Assembly (NCBI RefSeq): GCF_028502605.1
Contig: NC_079234.1
Location: forward strand, 4,092,001-4,156,000
DNA: 64,000 nucleotides
Reading direction: 5' to 3'
Source: Trichoderma breve
Lineage: Eukaryota > Ascomycota > Sordariomycetes > Hypocreales > Hypocreaceae
Part shown: positions 1 to 11,134 of the stretch, one piece after another
Position numbering within the stretch: the first letter of the stretch is position 1
Layout: each line of letters starts with the position of its first letter
Made by a program: the position numbers and the translations under genes
Notes under the pieces: generated by a model
Databases searched by the model: none
Seen by the model: only the letters and a program-made list of their open reading frames with translations
Told to the model about the DNA's origin: nothing

Positions 1-1906
1 GTGCGCCAAGTCGTAAGCATATCCAACTTGGGCAAGCTTTTCGTTTTCGACGCGGCCTTGGCTTTCTCTCTTGACCACGTCCTCCACAGATGGCTGCTCC
101 TGGTCACGCTGACCAGTTACCTTGAGATAAACGGTATAGTTTCCAGAGGGGAGATCAGGAAGCTCCACTGAGACTGATCGCTTCATGAAGTAGTTGCCGT
201 GAGATCGCACAATGTAATCTTCCGCATCAGGTCGGTCTTCGTAGTGGAGGCGGAAGTGGAGGCGGAAGCTATACTGGCCCTGAAGACCCTTGAAGTATCG
301 GCCATCCAATTGAGATAAAACGAGAATCAGCGGAGAGTCCTTGGTCAGCTTGATGCGGAACTTTTCATGATACTCGGCCTTCCACGGAACGTCGACGCCG
401 ATCCACCGCTGGCAGCAGCGCCAGTCGGGGTCTCTGAACAAGCGAGTCCGGTCAAAGTGAGTGTATTTGCGGACCAAGTCTTCAAAGGAGATCCAAAACA
501 CTGAGTCGCTGCCAAACTTGTGTCCCAGCTCCTCTTGAACTTCGGTGGTCCACTCCTTGGAGCCGTCGCTCCATGGACCCTCCCAAAGGCCCTTGCGGAT
601 TTCTCCCCAGGGGTTGCGGAGCTTTACCAGGCGTTGGCCTGACTTGAGAGTGCGGGCATCGGTGACAACGTAAGCGTGGGCCTCACTAATGCCATCACGC
701 TGTCCGTAGCCATAGTCCAAGAGGCCCGTCGAGCAGCCAAACATAAACTCCTTGTTGACCTTGGACATTTCATTGTCCCAAAATTCATCAAGGTCGAGAA
801 TGTCAGACGTGAGCAGCTCAGTAGTAACTCCACCGGAGAGATCCTCCAAGCCCTCTCCGATCCATCCACCCGAAAGCGAGGCATAGTCTCCGTGGGCTTT
901 CGCGTAGGCCTTCTCCAGGAGCGGCACCCAGGTCTCATTTTGGTCCTTGCACTGGGCAAAGAACAGTGCCTTGGAGCCCGTCTGATATGTCTTTCTATAG
1001 ACAGATTCAACATCTTCGCGGTCGATCTGCTGGAGGAGGTCACGCTGCATGCTCGGTGAGTCCCAGCAGGGAGACTTGAGATACAGCTTGTCGTCGACAA
1101 TTGAGTAGACCCACTCTCCATCTCTGTAGAAGACAAATCCGTAAATACCAACTTCTGTTGAAAAAAGAATGGTCAGCATCGCTATCATGTACAACATCAC
1201 CGGCGTGTCTCTATCTTACTGGTATCATAGGCGACGCAACAGCGCTTCACGCCATCTTTGACACTAGCCAATGCAGTCAAGCTGGACATCAGCCAGCAGT
1301 CGCCGAGGCCTCCTTGCTTCACATCGCTTCCGTCGACATTGCCCATGAATGTGGGCTTGTCGAAAATCTCATGAACTCTCTTAACAGCCTTTGGGACGAC
1401 AGCTTTGGAGCCCAGCAGAGTAGATCTGCTAACCTCAAACTTGTTGGTGCCAATGTAGTTGAGCGTGTTACCCTTTTCGTACTTTAAATCCCAGTCCTAG
1501 TGATAACGGTCAGCCAACCCATATAAACAGAGCAATTCTCCAAGTGGTCACTCACCAGATCCCAGCCAGGGTCACGGTATCTCATATTGACTCTCTTGCA
1601 CTCCTTAACAATCTTTTGGACCTTGCGTCGGCATTCTTCAGCAGCCCGCTCGTATCCTTCCGAGATCAACTCGTTCGGCCGATCCAACCCCGACCGCGGT
1701 GCGACAACGGGGTCAAAGGGAAGCACTGAAAGTGCCTTGTGAAACTTGCGGTTCGAAAATTTCTTCCATACTTTGTTGATGGACTGCTGGGGCGGCAGTC
1801 TCTTCTTCCGCTTCTTCTTCTGGTCCTGGTTGTTGCCTGACGAGGCCGGTTGCGAGCGCGGACGACGAGGGTCGTCTGACTCTTCTGATGAGCTGTAACC
1901 GTGCAT
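1..1906 (-). CDS. Calpain-family cysteine protease (C-terminus beyond window)
   Basis: This is a calcium-dependent-type intracellular cysteine protease (family C2). I read three exons: 1906-1556, 1496-1220 and 1154-1, with introns of 59 and 65 bp bounded by GT and AG; the frame stays open to base 1, giving 594 residues so far. The catalytic triad is visible: Cys near residue 184 in GGLGDCWLMSSL, His in SEAHAYVVTDA and Asn in KLRNPWGE. The N-terminal 60 residues are a charged Ser/Asp/Arg/Lys leader with a KKKRKKR run that could be a nuclear signal, before the catalytic core. After the NPWGE motif comes a beta-rich region resembling calpain domain III. The chosen ATG at 1906 (MHGYSSSEESDD) is the first in-frame ATG; the frame is open further upstream but without an ATG. 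No EF-hand region is seen in the available part. The family call is firm; the substrate is unknown. Confidence 0.9.
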
Positions 1907-4900
1907 CTTGTGTCTATATTCTATCGCAAGAAACCAAAACAGCAAAACAAATGTACTCTAAAGAGTGATGGGTGAAAATATGAAGGAATGTGGCATGCAA
2001 TGAAATGGAGGAAAGGCTCAGGAGCAGAGCCGGTGTTCGGGGGGCAAGGCCATAAATACTCATACACAGATTTTCTTCTAGTCCCAAACCTTCTTTAACT
2101 ATCTACGGAAACTGCCTAACTGTCCGGCACGAGGGCGAGGCAAATTTGGCGTGGCTTTGCGACTTTCACCGACAACAAAGGATGGACGCCCATTTGCCAT
2201 ATCAGACAAAGAGGCCTCGGACCCATGCTAGGCCCAACCTCTAGCTGGAGCCGCCGGCTTTGAGATCTGTACATACGCTTGTGGGGTGCGCTATCGGTCG
2301 GGGCTAGGATGGGGGGCCGCCGTGGACATCCCTTGTTTGGTACTGTATGGAGTATGCATGCCTACAGTAGGACAAAGAAGACGCTGACGGACGGGCCAAT
2401 GTCGAGTGAAGATGAAGCCAGCTTCAGGCGGCAACGAGGTCCTTCTCGAGTTGAGCCATGAAAGGCGGCAGTTGGTCATTGGATCATGACTGCTGCCAAA
2501 GGATCTCTCCGCATGAAGCCCTTTGTTGCACAAATTGGCTCTTTTCATACTCTCCTCAGCTTATCCAACCAGAAGCGGTGCTGAAAACTGTCAGAAGATG
2601 GTGGGCAAGCGCATTGACGCCCAAACGAGGTGCGTTGCGTGTGTATAAGTGCTGTGTGTACTGTGTCTTGTCACCGTGGGTGGCGTGGGAACCATGTATG
2701 TAATCACGCCGTTTCTTCCCAAGACAAAGCCTCCTTGGCTGATAAATCCGCAGAATGATGTGCAATTCTCTTATCCGCAACGACCTTTTGCTTTGAAGGG
2801 TCTTACAGCAAGCGTATCCACTGAATCGTTTGAATCCGTGGGGTCCGACGTTCCCCCTGACCGCAGGGTCCCACACAACCACAGCCGCCAACTGTCTAGC
2901 GGGATGGGATGGATGTCTCAAAGGGATTTTCGTTTTTCAGGGTCCAAACACCATCACGACGACTCAGCTGGTTGCCTGGACCGGGCCATGGTTGAATCGC
3001 CGCGGATTCACAAAGAGAATCGCATTGGGCAGTAGATCAAGGTGAGGAGGTTAGTAGCGGATGTCCAGAGGAAAATATTGGCCTATCACTGCCGTGATCA
3101 CGTCTTATGCTGACCACCAAAGACGAGCCCAAACAGCGCAGTGCATAAGGGTAGTCTGGGCTCCTTGCATATCGCGGCTCGTTTTACAGGCTGATCCGAC
3201 AAAAGAGGGATAATGTGACTGGGAGTTGCGGACGCTTGGCTGTTACCAGAGCCCGCATAAGATCAACATTTGCCACTTCCGACGCCGGGGGCTCAATAGT
3301 ATCGCTTGGACTGTACGAACAAACGAAAGAACGGTCTCGCTCCCTCGCAAGCACCAGAGTGCTGTGCTCCCATCCCCTTCCTATTCCATTCATTCTTTCC
3401 TCTCTCGTATACAGTATGGAGGGTGCCAAGGGTGCCAGTAAGACAGATACCTTCTCTTTCAAGGTGATCGACAAGTGCAATTGACGCTCTCCGAAACGCT
3501 GTCCGATACCGAATACCCCGAAGGAAGTGTGTCTGCGTCAACTCGCGGCGCTTAAGTGCAATCACAATCCATCCCGTTTGATACCCGAAACTCGGGGTTT
3601 TTAGGTTGGCATTCACAAGAGTCAATAGTGCCCGATGAAGGAGCGCTGGTGCTGCGAGGGAACCTCAGCACAACCGAGACGCCACCACTCACAACCCGAG
3701 AGAATGTCTGGCTTGACCGCCAAGGAGGACGAAATCGCAAAATGGCGGCCACACCGACAGCCTAGAGGCGCAAAAACGAGACGCGGTGCTCGTCCGTCAA
3801 GAGGTCACACACAGTACCAGGTAGCCCCCAAGTAGTCGGTACCCAGACTCTGGACCAGAACTGGAGCAGAGCCTCTGAGCATCGAGAGCCGACAAGCGTC
3901 GCTTCAACCTCTGGGGAACGGCTGAAGGACCCTGACAGCCGCCACAAGCACGATTCCCCACCATCCAGTGCCGACGAGACAATGCGCGGCTGCAGAAACA
4001 CGTGGCTGCAAATCGCCATTGCCGAATATCTCCTCAGCCGGATATCGAGGCCGGTGAATCACCTGCTGGATTGATCGTATCCAGAAATAGGGCAACAGGC
4101 AGCCGAGTCTGGGGGAGGCTGAATCTTTGATGCGCGTCAGAGGCGAGGCTGAATCTGAATTGCTGGGGGGATGAAGAAGCGAAGCCAGTATCGTAAAGGG
4201 CAAGTAAAAAGCTGTAGGGCACAAGCAGGCAGAATCAGGACCCCTAAAATTGCTGTGCTGAAATTACCCGTAGCGAATCAACCAATTACTAAGGCGGGCG
4301 GTGGCGCCTTACAGTGGCCGTGGCGGGTGTTGGTTCCCCTTCTGGAGGGCCTTCCAGAACCCCTGCATGGCGATAAGGTTTTCTCTTATCAGGCTGCCTC
4401 CGAAGACGGGCCTCTTTGAATGATTCATTTCTCTCGTCCAATGGCAATTTGATGACAGATTGGCGGCTATATTGCACTGTGCTGGAATTAATTGGTTCTT
4501 GATATTGCGACATTTTTGATGCTACCTGCTCATGTGGTTTGCTGCCTAGAGGTTGCTTGACCGTGAAGCTTTAGTGCCGGGCGTCTTATTGGCGCTAACA
4601 AGCACAGTAGTGTAGGACTTGGTGATGTGGGTTGCTGTAGTTGTGAAAGCTCATGACCACAAGAATGAGTCAATGCCGTATATATGGGATACTCGCCATA
4701 TGAGGAACTATTGTTCGAGCTGAAGAGTTGGCAAATAAGCTCCGAAAAGAGCCTCAATCATGAGTAGCAGAGACGTCTCCCCTCGTTCTACAGCTGGCTC
4801 ATAAGCTATTGTATGTAAGTCATCGTAGGCATATGCACGTATATACACCTCTGAGCATGTATTACATGCATATTCGATATTAAAATCTCATATTGGTAGT

Positions 4901-5090
4901 TTCACTTGGGTAGTTGACAAATAGCTCCTTCTTTCACCAAAGAGTTATTATCATGACGAGCAGAGAAACTCATCTGTTAACTAATGACGCTTGTAAGCCA
5001 TCAAAGACGAATACACGTATACAGGCTTCAAACATACGCTTCATTTCCCATATTCAAATCTTAAAAATGGCAACGTAACTTTCATTATTC
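1907..5090. other. Intergenic, 3.2 kb: no gene recognised
   Basis: This holds the upstream side of the calpain gene and the downstream side of the nickel transporter. Several open frames of 60-130 codons occur on both strands, but none shows a family motif, a convincing splice pattern or consistent codon bias. The only structured part is the tandem duplication at 4727-5075, listed separately. Confidence 0.5.
4727..5075. repeat. Diverged tandem duplication, about 165 bp per unit
   Basis: Unit A (about 4727-4895) and unit B (about 4912-5075) align end to end with an offset near 185 bp. Shared blocks include GTTG(G/A)CAAAT..AGCTCC, ATCATGA..AGCAGAGA, TGTAAG(T/C)CATC, a GCACGTATATAC/ACACGTATACA pair and CATATTC.A.AT.TTAAAA. 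Unit B ends just before the stop codon side of the nickel transporter gene, so one copy probably lies in its 3' UTR. Confidence 0.6.
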
Positions 5091-6384
5091 CTAACAATCC
5101 GCAACTCGTGTACTCGCCGTCTTTGGATTCGGAGCCTGCTCCCCCAAAGCTCTCGGCAACGCCTCCTCTCTCTCAGCCTCAACATCGTCTTCATCCACTC
5201 CCACAACAAACACCTCCCGATTCCTCCTCTCCACACGCCTCCTCCACGGCCCGTAAACCAAAACAGACCCTATCCCAACAATGACAAAAAGCCCACATAT
5301 GCTCCCGCCAATAATGTCAAAGTGGTCTCCAACAGCCGAGACGCCGTCCCAGAAGCGGCCCGTCGGGTTTGCCACGTTCTGCGCCAGTGACAGGACCTGG
5401 ATGATGCCGATGAAAGCAGAAACAACAACGGTGATGCCAGTGAGGACAATGGAGTAATACAAAATGGCAACAACGTCTCGCGAAAAGGCCTTGGACGTGT
5501 AGAGTGCCATCATCAACGCCCCGTCAGTGCTATCTACAAGACACATGCCAGCTAAAAGAAAACCCATGTCAGAATTCAGAACGTCCATTACTCTCGTCAA
5601 GCAAACTCACATGTAAACAGAATTGGGAAAATGAGAATCAGCCAGATGCTTGTCCCCTGCACGGCTTGGATGCTCGCAATTCCCAAAACAGCAATCTCTG
5701 AGCTCGTATCAAACCCGAGCCCAAAAACCACGCCCAGCGGATACATCTTCCACGGCCGGTCAATCGTTTTGAGGAACACTTTCAGAAGTCGCGTCATAAA
5801 CCCGCCTCCCTCGAGCTGAAGCTGGTTATTCGCCTGCGCCGCAGCAGCGTCTTCCTCGTCCAGATCATCGCCATCGCCAGCCCTCCGCTGCGCAAGAACC
5901 TCTTTGAGCCTCTTTACCAGCTTATAAAGCACCCATCCATTACCCAAACATAAAATTATGAGCACTGCCGCACTGACGCTCGTACCAATGATGTTTCCCA
6001 CTCGTTGGAACCCGTCAAAGCGTTCTCTTAATGCACCACTCGTCGCCGCGACGACATGCACGTAATGATCACGATAGTGCTGTGACCAAGTGAGAAGAAC
6101 GTCCCTACGGTGGCTGGTCGCTGTCCAGAAGCAATAAGCCGCCTCGTCATGAGGTCAATTGCCGCGATGTGATCTGCATCGAGAGCATGGCGAAGGCCCA
6201 GGGCGTATGAAAGCGCAGCAGGCGAGATGAGAGCCGGATGGAAATGGAGGACTATGGCGACGACGATCCATACCAGGAGATTGACAGTGATGAGAATGGC
6301 AATTATGCGGATGCTGTTGGAGGGGATGCCATGAAGAAACTTGGGCTTGGGGGGAAGTCGGACAGAGGGGAACTGGAGGGGCAT
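5091..6384 (-). CDS. Nickel/cobalt transporter (NiCoT/HoxN family), apparently frameshifted
   Basis: This is a multi-span plasma-membrane permease for Ni2+/Co2+. The ATG at 6384 opens a frame with the NiCoT signature: His66, Asp71 and His72 in LRHALDADHIAAID, followed by FFSLGHSTIVIIT. Downstream signatures are LGFDTSSEI and GMCLVDSTDGALMMALY. An intron at 5552-5610 (GTGAG...TTTTAG) joins the FPILFT end of one exon to SGMCLVD of the next. The frame breaks at about 6055/6056: upstream, the frame runs into a stop at 6028-6030, while the homologous continuation (VVAATSGALRERFDGF) lies in another frame with no gap and no room for an intron. One missing base explains it. Either the gene is a young pseudogene in this strain or the base is an assembly error; the rest is intact. 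A long acidic loop (GDGDDLDEEDAAAAQ) sits between membrane segments. Confidence 0.85.
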
Positions 6385-7117
6385 CGTTGACGAGGCGGAA
6401 TCATCGCTCTGCGACCTCTCGAACCAGCAATTATCGTGGAAAAGAATAGCAGCTGTTTATTTTTGCCCTTTGATATTTATCCGTAGAAGCAGCCCCTCTC
6501 CTCCATCTTAGGGCTGCGTTTATCAATACCCGCGATTGCTGCACACGGCACGACATCAAGTTTCGATATCAGCGTTGCATCACCAAACCAGGACTAATAA
6601 GCGATTGCCCCGCCTGTGATTTGCTGATAAGGACGGGCGGAATTGGAGCTAAGATCGCGATATACAATTTAGTTTGGAGATAGCTGGACGGCGTTGTGTA
6701 ATACCGCTTGTAGCGCTTACACATCGTATCTACTGTGACCAATGTGTGTATACAGATACATGTAGTCTTGAGTAAAAGGTGGGAATATCAGTAATTTTTG
6801 ATACATCTTGGTTTTATTATCTAGAGGCAGATTCAATAATCCTGCTTGCGCTTGGTAGGTAGTTGAGCAAGAAAAGAAGAAATGCAGAAATGCAGTAAAT
6901 GCGGGGAAGACCGCTGCTCGAGTCATTTCTCCATACATGCAATCCATATTATATCTTGCATGAGGCACCAGTTCACGATATCGTTACATGTCTATGAATT
7001 AATCCAAATTCCTACACATTCTATATCATTCAATGCAATCTCATTATTATACCTTTTGAAATAAATAAATAAATAAATAACTCCCAGCTTCACATTCACG
7101 TCCCCAAATCCCTCCCA
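6385..7117. other. Intergenic: upstream region of nickel transporter, no gene seen
   Basis: It separates the start of the nickel transporter from the 3' end of the Ldh2-family gene. The half nearer the Ldh2 gene is AT-rich and contains a short (AAAT)n microsatellite at about 7061-7081. I found no coding signal. Confidence 0.5.
7061..7081. repeat. (AAAT)n microsatellite
   Basis: About five AAAT units lie just downstream of the Ldh2-family stop codon, in its probable 3' UTR. Confidence 0.8.
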
Positions 7118-8191
7118 TCACTCCACAGCCAACCCCTCAGCCCCAACCTTCTTCGCCTCCTCATTCAACGCATCAATCTCAGCCCTCACCAGCGGAACTC
7201 CCGTCTTCTCCCTCTCCCTCTGCGTCAATTGCTCAATCTCTCCCGGGAAATAAATCCTATCCACCCCCGCCGCCTTCTGCGATCCCACCACCCGTCCATA
7301 CAAATACTCCATCCTGCCCCGGAACTCGTCCAGGTCCATAAACAGGTCCGGCTTCACAGCAACGAGGAAATGTCCCACGTCCGCCGGCTTCGAAGGGTCA
7401 TACGGATTCGTCACATGTCCCGCAAATGCAGAACCAGACAAGACTCCCGAAAAGACATCCATCATGATGGCCAGCGCCGACCCCTTCGGCCCGCCCATCG
7501 GCAGCATCACGCCGCCCAGCGCCGCCTCCGGGTCGTCTGTCGGCCTGCCCTCCGCATCCAACGCCCAATCCAGCGGAATCTTCTCGCCCCTCCTTTTTGC
7601 CTTGTAAATCTTGCCCCGTGCCGCCACCGACGGTGCCATGTCCAAGATGAAATTCTCCATGTCTCCCTTTCCTGGCGCACCACACGCTATGGGTGACACG
7701 CCCATGAGCTTCTCCCGTCCGCCCCAAGCAGGCAGCGCGGGGCTCGAGTTTGTAAAGACGAGGCTCATCATGTCGGCGTCCAACGCCTGCTGCACCACCC
7801 ACGCACTCATTCCAAAGTGATTTGAGTGCTTGACGCTGGCTAGGCCAATTCCATAGACTTTTGCCGCTTCAATGGCCGCCGCCATGCCCATGTGAGCAGC
7901 TACGAAGCCAAAGCCATTGCGTCCATCGACTTGGGCCACGACGGGTGTCACTTGCTTCAGCTCTGGCTGTGCTCCGGCATCCAGGACACCCTGTCGAATC
8001 CGCTCCATATATGAAGGAATACGGTTCATGCCGTGTGTATCGACGCCTCGTAGATCAGCAGCAATGAGACAACGTGCTACTATTGCCGCATTGTCAGGGG
8101 ACACGCCATTGCCCTGAAGAATGTCCTTGACAAGACGCCGGGCCTCTTCAGCTGCGACATGGATTTTCTGTGCACTTTCCGCTTCGGCCAT
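7118..8191 (-). CDS. Ldh2-family NAD(P)-dependent malate/lactate-type dehydrogenase
   Basis: An intronless 357-residue protein of the malate/L-lactate/ureidoglycolate dehydrogenase family (Ldh2), which oxidises 2-hydroxy acids with NAD(P). Family hallmarks are the early DLRGVDTHGMNRIPSY block with His53, the KHSNHFG motif (His122, His125) that provides catalytic or substrate-binding residues, and the MLPMGGPKGSALAIMMDVF glycine-rich stretch in the second half. The length matches the family. The ATG at 8191 is the only sensible start, because the family N-terminus (alpha-helical VAAEEARRLVKDIL) follows at once. The exact substrate cannot be read from sequence: fungal members have been named malate, ureidoglycolate and delta-1-piperidine-2-carboxylate reductases. 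No targeting peptide is evident, so it is probably cytosolic. Confidence 0.92.
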   Translation of the reverse strand: MAEAESAQKIHVAAEEARRLVKDILQGNGVSPDNAAIVARCLIAADLRGVDTHGMNRIPSYMERIRQGVLDAGAQPELKQVTPVVAQVDGRNGFGFVAAHMGMAAAIEAAKVYGIGLASVKHSNHFGMSAWVVQQALDADMMSLVFTNSSPALPAWGGREKLMGVSPIACGAPGKGDMENFILDMAPSVAARGKIYKAKRRGEKIPLDWALDAEGRPTDDPEAALGGVMLPMGGPKGSALAIMMDVFSGVLSGSAFAGHVTNPYDPSKPADVGHFLVAVKPDLFMDLDEFRGRMEYLYGRVVGSQKAAGVDRIYFPGEIEQLTQREREKTGVPLVRAEIDALNEEAKKVGAEGLAVE

Positions 8192-8741
8192 GTTGTATGT
8201 GATTTAATTGAGCTGAGTGCCAGTGTTATACTGAGACTCAAAGAGAAAAGTGATGATTAAGTAGATGTTCAGTTCGTTTCATTGCCAGTGGAAGTGGACG
8301 TGATGTTAGTCAAGATGGCGGGGCTCCGACAGCGATCTCGGGCTCCGCGCGGAGATGAAAGTTCCCAACAAACAAACAGACAGACAATGACGAGTTGAAT
8401 ACACTTGGACATGCGTAATCCCTTAACCAATCAATCAATTCCATCAATCAGGACAACAAGAATTCGCCTCGGTGAATTTGAAGCATCGTTTTGTCTTTGC
8501 GAGCTCCCACTTCACCCCGCAATCCGCTCTATAAACGGAGCACTCCGCAGGCAGGCACGGAGCGCTCCGTGTCGATAACGGCAATTAGTGCTCAACAGCT
8601 GCCAATGTTCAATTATCATATGGCAACCAAAATAATAGCGAAAATAAGAAAAATGAAAAGAAATATTCATATTACTTGTTTCACTCAAATCGTAGGGCAA
8701 AAAAAGATGGCAAAAACAAATTCGACTCGGTGAAGAGCCAA
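8192..8741. other. Intergenic: Ldh2-family promoter side
   Basis: This holds the upstream region of the Ldh2-family gene, with a few TCAATCAATCAA-type short repeats near 8428-8450. No coding potential is recognised. Confidence 0.5.
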
Positions 8742-8823
8742 TGCGTCATCCGGAACTCGAATCCGGGCCTCAACTTTTCGTGTTAATGGAAGAGTTGAAT
8801 CCTAACCCCTAGACCAATGACGC
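8742..8823 (-). tRNA. tRNA-Gly (anticodon UCC) with a 10-nt intron
   Basis: Read on the minus strand, an 82-nt gene folds as a tRNA. The 7-bp acceptor stem pairs GCGTCAT with ATGACGC and leaves discriminator A. The D arm is GGTCTAGGGGTTAGGAT, and the T arm pairs CCGGA with TCCGG around TTCGAGT. The anticodon stem CAACT/AGTTG encloses 17 nt. Removing 10 nt after position 37 (about 8777-8786) leaves the 7-nt loop CTTCCAA with anticodon TCC at 8788-8790, decoding GGA. A- and B-box promoter elements are internal, as usual for RNA polymerase III. CCA is not encoded. Confidence 0.9.
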
Positions 8824-9703
8824 TTTGTTGTTGGCTAGTGACAAACTTTTCTAACTCATATAGCACTAGCAGCGTCTCAACCAAGACACCAACACGCCTC
8901 TCAATCTCACGATCGACTGGCGAAGCGACTCACTCAACATCCCATAAGAGGTAAAGCCTTGCTTTCATACATGGAGCATCGATGCAAAGCATATTCGTGT
9001 AAATGCAGGGCTACTACCCCGCTATAGAGAAATGCGCCCAGTTTGTCAATCGGAGGAGAACGGGTAAACACAGAGCCATCGTTTTGATAGCCAGATATGC
9101 TTTATCTAGCTCTCAACCTTCGATTTCATACGATTACCAACGACCATCATATGCTTCAAAACAAAGTGCCTTTACCAATTTCCGTCGTGGCTCATCAAAA
9201 AGGTCATCATCAGTTGACGCCATCTTCAATTGCATGATCGATATGACAGATCACCTGAAATATGATGAAAGGTGTACGAGGCACTCAGCTAGTAAGGCCA
9301 CTGGTACCGTCAACTTCCTCAACGTTCGTTGTCCTTTTCTTCCAGTAAAAAACTCTCTTTTGCGATGATACAATATTATCAGATTCCATAGGAAATTAAA
9401 AACGTCTACATATGAACCTGAGAGAATAACAACTTCAACCCCTTGTATAAACCACATTGGTTTGCGAGACTTGAGCCTTACGCCGTAAAGAGAAAATCAT
9501 CCACGCCTGGCTTTATCCCGCCGTCCATTGTTTTACGGCTTGTAATTTATCTCATATAATTTCACAATGCAGCTTTCACAAAATACAATCTCCATCAAAG
9601 CCGCCACACCCAGCCCAATCTAACATCATCTCCCTGACACATGCAAACCCCCATCAAAAAAACATAAACATAAACCATTTCAAGTCATAAAACACCAAAC
9701 CCC
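8824..9703. other. Intergenic: no gene recognised
   Basis: It lies between the tRNA gene and the 3' end of the phospholipase-like gene. A 121-codon open frame starts at 9003 on the plus strand, but it has no recognisable motif and its composition is not convincing. Confidence 0.45.
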
Positions 9704-11134
9704 TTAATTCTCCGTATACTCATCCGGCTCCAAACCCCCCTCACATCCCCCCCTAATCACCGGATTACACCTCGCCCCCTTTCCCCCAGGCAACCTCACA
9801 GCGTAATCGCACCCCCACCGCGAACTCAGCTCATAGCCCGCAAAGTCCGTCGACACAATGTGCGCCCCCGACCGAAGCGCCGCGTCTCGCCGAGAAATAT
9901 CGCATTTCTCCTTGAAGACCGTTCTGAGGGGCTCGTCGGCGCGGGTGCGGACCCAGTAGTTTGCGCGGACTTGGGCCTGGATGAACTCGACATCTGTATC
10001 GGTCAAAGGATCGTTAAGCTATACAACATCACATCCCCTCGTCAGCTTACATACGCTTCACCCAACAGAACATCATCATCAAACTCACCCTTTGGAACGC
10101 ACAGTCGCCTTGTCCAGGCGCACTATTCGTAAACAGCACTCTCCCCTCCAGATTCGGCCGCCCCTCAATATACGCATCACGCACATCATGAACCGGCCCA
10201 TTATCCATAAGGAAAAAGATTCTTCCCCTTGCGCTGTCCAAGTCCGGCCAGCCGTACTTCAAGATGGATTCCTCCAGCGTCAGGCCGTCTCTGCGTACAT
10301 CATCTGGGGTGATGAGCTGCGACTTGTCAAAGACGGACCGAATCTCCTCATCCATGAGATTCAAAAGATCAGTGTCCCACGGTACCACCTTGGCGCCGCC
10401 GAGCCTTTCTCCCAGCTCCTCAGCCGTCTTGAACTCCATCATAATGGGGAGAGGCACGCTATCCGGGTGCGCATCCATCCACGTCTTGATAACTTGCAGA
10501 CAGGACACCAGCGTCGAGCAAGTAGTGTGATAGTCTACATCCGGTATATGCAGCACCTTTGTACCCTTCTTCTTAAGCTTCGGATCATCAAGCGGGCCCA
10601 ACCTGGCAAACCTTCTAAGCAGCGGGTCACTATACATGCCACCCTCAGGATCCGCGAGCAAGTCCAGCCTGTAAACCCGTTAACAACCCTCTCCCTTCTC
10701 ACATCATCGTACCTTATTCATGGGGAGAGAGCCTCACTCTAAATTCCTCACGTGGAGATACTCCAGCTGCACGTCCAGAGCAGCATGCGAGTACTGCAAA
10801 TCCGTAGCCGCAGATGTCCATGCAGTCTGAAGATCGCGCTCCGCCTTGGGTGCTTCGACGTGATAGCTGTTGTGCGACCCGACAACCTGCATGTGATTCA
10901 TCCGCACCGCTCCCTTTGTCCAGACCAGCCCATTTGCGCCGCAATCCCACAGAAGCCCATGCTGAGAGCAGTCGCCCGCGAGGACCTTCTGAGACGTCGA
11001 GGGAACGGCCACTGCACCAAGGGCGACTAAAGACAAGATAGATATCAGCTCTTGAATTCCGCAATTTCGCCCCAAAGGAAAGTTGTAATAAAGAAAATAA
11101 AATCACCAATGAAATGAGTACATGCATTGAGCAT
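9704..11134 (-). CDS. Secreted PI-PLC-like phosphodiesterase (Ca2+-dependent PI-PLC-C1 type)
   Basis: A TIM-barrel phosphodiesterase of the PLC-like superfamily. Proposed exons are 11134-11107, 11026-10738, 10668-10089 and 10018-9704, with all junctions in phase, giving about 403 residues. Key motifs are MNHMQVVGSHNSYH (catalytic His region), VRNLELDLL (metal-binding Glu/Asp) and PLPIMMEFKTAEE in the core, then RGRIFFLMDN and a C-terminal SGAHIVSTDFAGYEL. This layout fits bacterial and fungal PI-PLC-C1 proteins, which are usually secreted and act on phosphoinositides or related diesters. The start is the weak point: the frame holding HNSYH has no ATG before it, so I propose a short first exon (MLNACTHFI) and an 80-bp intron ending in TCTTTAG. 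That yields a short hydrophobic leader ending near VALGAVAVPSTS, consistent with a signal peptide. Confidence 0.82.

Noticed and set aside
624..1151. A 175-codon frame on the minus strand within the calpain gene
   Set aside because: It does not start with ATG and overlaps the true calpain frame, which carries the His and Asn active-site motifs.
9003..9368. A 121-codon ATG-started frame near the tRNA
   Set aside because: No recognisable domain, no promoter-like context and an irregular residue mix; most likely chance.
9981..10742. A 253-codon plus-strand frame over the phospholipase-like gene
   Set aside because: It is antisense to well-supported exons with PLC motifs and has no motif of its own.
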